Below are positions 61,901-64,000 of a DNA stretch of 64,000 nt, in pieces; position 1 is the first letter of the stretch; each line of letters starts with the position of its first letter. The stretch is from positions 439,001 through 503,000 of the forward strand of contig NC_081546.1 in NCBI RefSeq assembly GCF_901000735.1. The letters are read 5' to 3'. The notes under the pieces are model-generated. The model ran no database searches. It saw only the letters and a program-made list of their open reading frames with translations, and was not told where the DNA came from. Made by a program: the position numbers and the translations under genes. This stretch comes from Corylus avellana (taxonomy: Eukaryota; Streptophyta; Magnoliopsida; Fagales; Betulaceae).

Positions 61901-64000
61901 TCCATGCTCATAGTGAGATAGCTTATTCGGATTGTGCAGTGAATATATTGGAGTACCTTTGTGCTCTATCCTATACTATTAGTACTAGCATGTATATGTT
62001 GTCATTAATGCAGTTAAAAAAAATGCTTGGTTATCTATTGAGCATGTACTTTATGTATTGAGTTCAAAACCTGTGAGGAAAAGAATTGACCCACCAAAGA
62101 GATGGACAGGGCTTGTTACAAGAGTTAATGAGTGTGTAAGGTGCGGCCATTCAAAGAGTTAATGAGCGAGTTGTTTGTAATCAAAGAAAGAAGGATAAAA
62201 CAGAAGTTCTGCGAAGTAGTTTGAATTCGATGATGCCTTAAGTAACTGTTATTATTAATTAAACCTTACTAAAATCTTTTGTGTTACATCATATACTGTA
62301 AACCTTTCAAGGGAGTAAGGTGGATGTTGTTATTATGCTATATTGAAAAGGACAGCTCTAATTTCACATGATTATAAAATATTAGGACCAGGTGCAAAAG
62401 ATTATTTGTCTTATTAACAGTCACCTAATTGGCATGCTGATGCTTGCATAATGCTTTGAACATGAAATTGGGTGGGCTTCAGAGCCTTCTGTTGGGTGAG
62501 AATTTCTTCACCTTATAGATGGTTATAGCTGGTCCATTTTGAAACGCCACCTCACTATATGTTTAGGCATGGTGTATAATAGATGGATATTTGTCCTTTA
62601 TTTTGGCAAGTGACGGATATGTGTTTCATTTAACCATAACTCATTACTTTTGTTAGTTATTAATAATTGGCGTCCTTGTGCATGCTGTTATCTATAGTTG
62701 TGACCTGTATAATTTGCTTTAACTGATGATACATGATCATTTCATTAAGTGCTGACAATGACTGATTTGACTTAATTTAGAGCTTGTTTATGACAATTTT
62801 ATTTTGCATCATTATCTCAGTGAGCATGCTGAAAAATACGGATATGGTGTGGTGGAGCGTTTTGTTGGGCATGGTGTGGGAACTGTATTTCACTCGGAAC
62901 CATTTATATATCATCACCGTAAGTCACCTATTGATTTTGGTATTTTGCTTATCTTATTACTTTACTGGCTTTATTGGCTTAGGACGAATCCAACCATTAG
63001 TGAGTGATTCAGTCTAGGAAACTGAACCAATTTTTGGCTCACCATAGACTAAACATATTAGACCATTCTGTAAATATTGGTATTAGAAGGGGACTCTCAT
63101 CTTAATGAAACCTCTTGTGGTGTATGTTGATATCGACACCTTGTAATGAGGTTCTTTATGTGAATCAAATGTACCACAAGATCTTGCTCAAATTTGTGAA
63201 CTAGGCTTTCTGTTTGCTCAGTAATGCCTTGGGGACAGTTTGTGTTTGATGCTTATCATGTTGATTTGTTTGCTGTTATTTTCTGAAATACTGGAGTGTT
63301 GCATAACTAGCTTCTCATTACTTAATGTTGAGTTCCAAAATATCTTGAGTTGATAATAATTAATTACTATAATTAATGTCCCATTATTATAAACTTATTT
63401 CCCTTTATGCAGGAATCTTTTTCTTTTTGCACTCACTCCAATTTGTTTGTTATACCATATAATTTATAGCGAAAATAAGTGACATCTCTTTAAGTGATAA
63501 TAGAATTTATTACACTGCATACATATATCTTCATTTTTCTAACATATGATTCTTTACGACACTCTTTCTTTGAGCTGCTCCCTCAGATTTTAGTATTTCA
63601 AACTTTCATTTTTTCTTAGATCTCTTTTCCGCTACTATTTAGGCTTCTTTCTTGTATACTCCCTGTATTTTTAATGAATTTTCGATTACTTAAAAAAAAA
63701 AAAAAGAAAGATATGATAATAGTGCTTTCTACTTGAGTGCATTACTTTGATTTGGGGTATCATCAAGTATTCAACTACTTTTCTACTAAATTTGGCTTAG
63801 ACTTTATAGTTTGCTGTGGAAGTATTTCTTCTTCTTGCTCTTTCTCCTCCTCCTCCTCCTCCTCCTCCTCCTCTCTCTCTCTCTCAAATGGAATTTTTTT
63901 GATTAATTTATTGACTGTTCTGGGTCAAATCTTATGGTGGATAGATATTCTTCAAAGCCTTGTAATCTAATTGTTTATTGTTTAACAGGAAATGACCAGC
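57817..64000 (+). CDS. MAP1B: Chloroplast methionine aminopeptidase, type I (MAP1B-like), 3'-truncated
   Basis: Removes initiator Met from organelle-made proteins; a dinuclear metallopeptidase (M24A). Exons: 57817-57946, 58271-58352, 59110-59347, 60499-60660, 60739-60780, 61391-61462, 61661-61740, 62821-62918 and 63989 to the edge; all GT-AG and in frame, 305 residues. The Ser/Thr-rich first 65 residues look like a transit peptide. [19 protein letters not shown] is the linker typical of the plant organelle forms. Of the five metal ligands, Asp212 (NIDVT), Asp223 (HGDTS) and His286 (GHGVG) are visible, spaced 11 and 63 residues as in E. coli enzyme; the two Glu ligands lie beyond the window. 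[20 protein letters not shown] is the conserved substrate-pocket stretch. MAP1C is the closest alternative. Confidence 0.94.
58899..58939. repeat. (TC)n(AC)n microsatellite in MAP1B intron 2
   Basis: Compound perfect dinucleotide run of eleven TC and nine AC units. Confidence 0.92.
59747..59958. repeat. LTR-like remnant in MAP1B intron 3
   Basis: Begins TGTCACGACC and ends GGGGTGTCACA, which are inverted counterparts and a common end pair of plant LTRs. About 212 bp. The flanks ATGCA and ACTCA agree at 3 of 5, so the target duplication is doubtful. Confidence 0.5.
63844..63885. repeat. (TCC)n(TC)n microsatellite in MAP1B intron 8
   Basis: About nine TCC units followed by CT units about 100 bp before the acceptor of the last exon in the window. 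Confidence 0.9.

Noticed and set aside
1..64000. CRISPR arrays, operons, riboswitches, tRNA or rRNA genes
   Set aside because: None recognised; the sequence is plant nuclear and repeats present are microsatellites and transposon remains.

Overview
This is nuclear DNA from a higher plant. Long AT-rich intergenic stretches, GT-AG introns, poly-A/T and dinucleotide tracts, a chloroplast protein kinase gene, a pectin-type GT8 gene, a RAV transcription factor and many MITE-like elements all point to a eudicot, probably a woody rosid. A finer placement (e.g. Fagales) is only a guess from the style of the repeats. No prokaryotic features (operons, Shine-Dalgarno sites, CRISPR) and no rRNA or tRNA gene were recognised. 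All exon coordinates were read by eye from homology, frame and GT/AG borders.

Layout. (1) 118-2540, minus: 5' two-thirds of the thylakoid state-transition kinase STN7, running off the left edge. (2) 4178-5215, minus: intronless GATL-type GT8 glycosyltransferase. (3) 5.2-11.2 kb: gene-free, with several MITEs. (4) 11381-17572, plus: nine-exon malectin-like/LRR membrane protein of the RLP4 type. (5) 18791-26418, minus: fifteen-exon DNA topoisomerase I, convergent with RLP4. (6) 26.4-33.0 kb: repeat cluster with a solo-LTR-like palindrome, a decayed hAT transposase fragment, a MITE and an 818-bp non-autonomous hAT element with TIRs and near-perfect 8-bp target duplications. (7) 35.2-38.5 kb: a truncated, rearranged second copy of the RLP4 locus carrying a chloroplast-RNP RRM fragment, two MITEs and a probable retroposon. 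(8) 38.5-49.9 kb: gene-poor, with a complete TRIM (two 119-bp LTRs, exact 5-bp TSD) and a long-TIR MITE. (9) 49982-51079, plus: intronless AP2+B3 RAV/TEMPRANILLO repressor. (10) 55.2-55.8 kb: two facing decayed copies of an ankyrin-family PGG domain that form a long inverted repeat. (11) 57817 to the right edge, plus: chloroplast methionine aminopeptidase (MAP1B type), first eight exons plus 12 nt of the ninth.

The genes are unrelated housekeeping, organelle and regulatory loci, as usual in a plant genome; they do not form one pathway or cluster. STN7 and MAP1B both act in the chloroplast, but nothing here links them. The most informative features are structural: the degraded RLP4 duplicate, the facing PGG hairpin, the small well-bounded elements, and a recurring GC-rich GGTGG/CCACC module shared by several repeats. 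I did not find a new multi-gene biological system.
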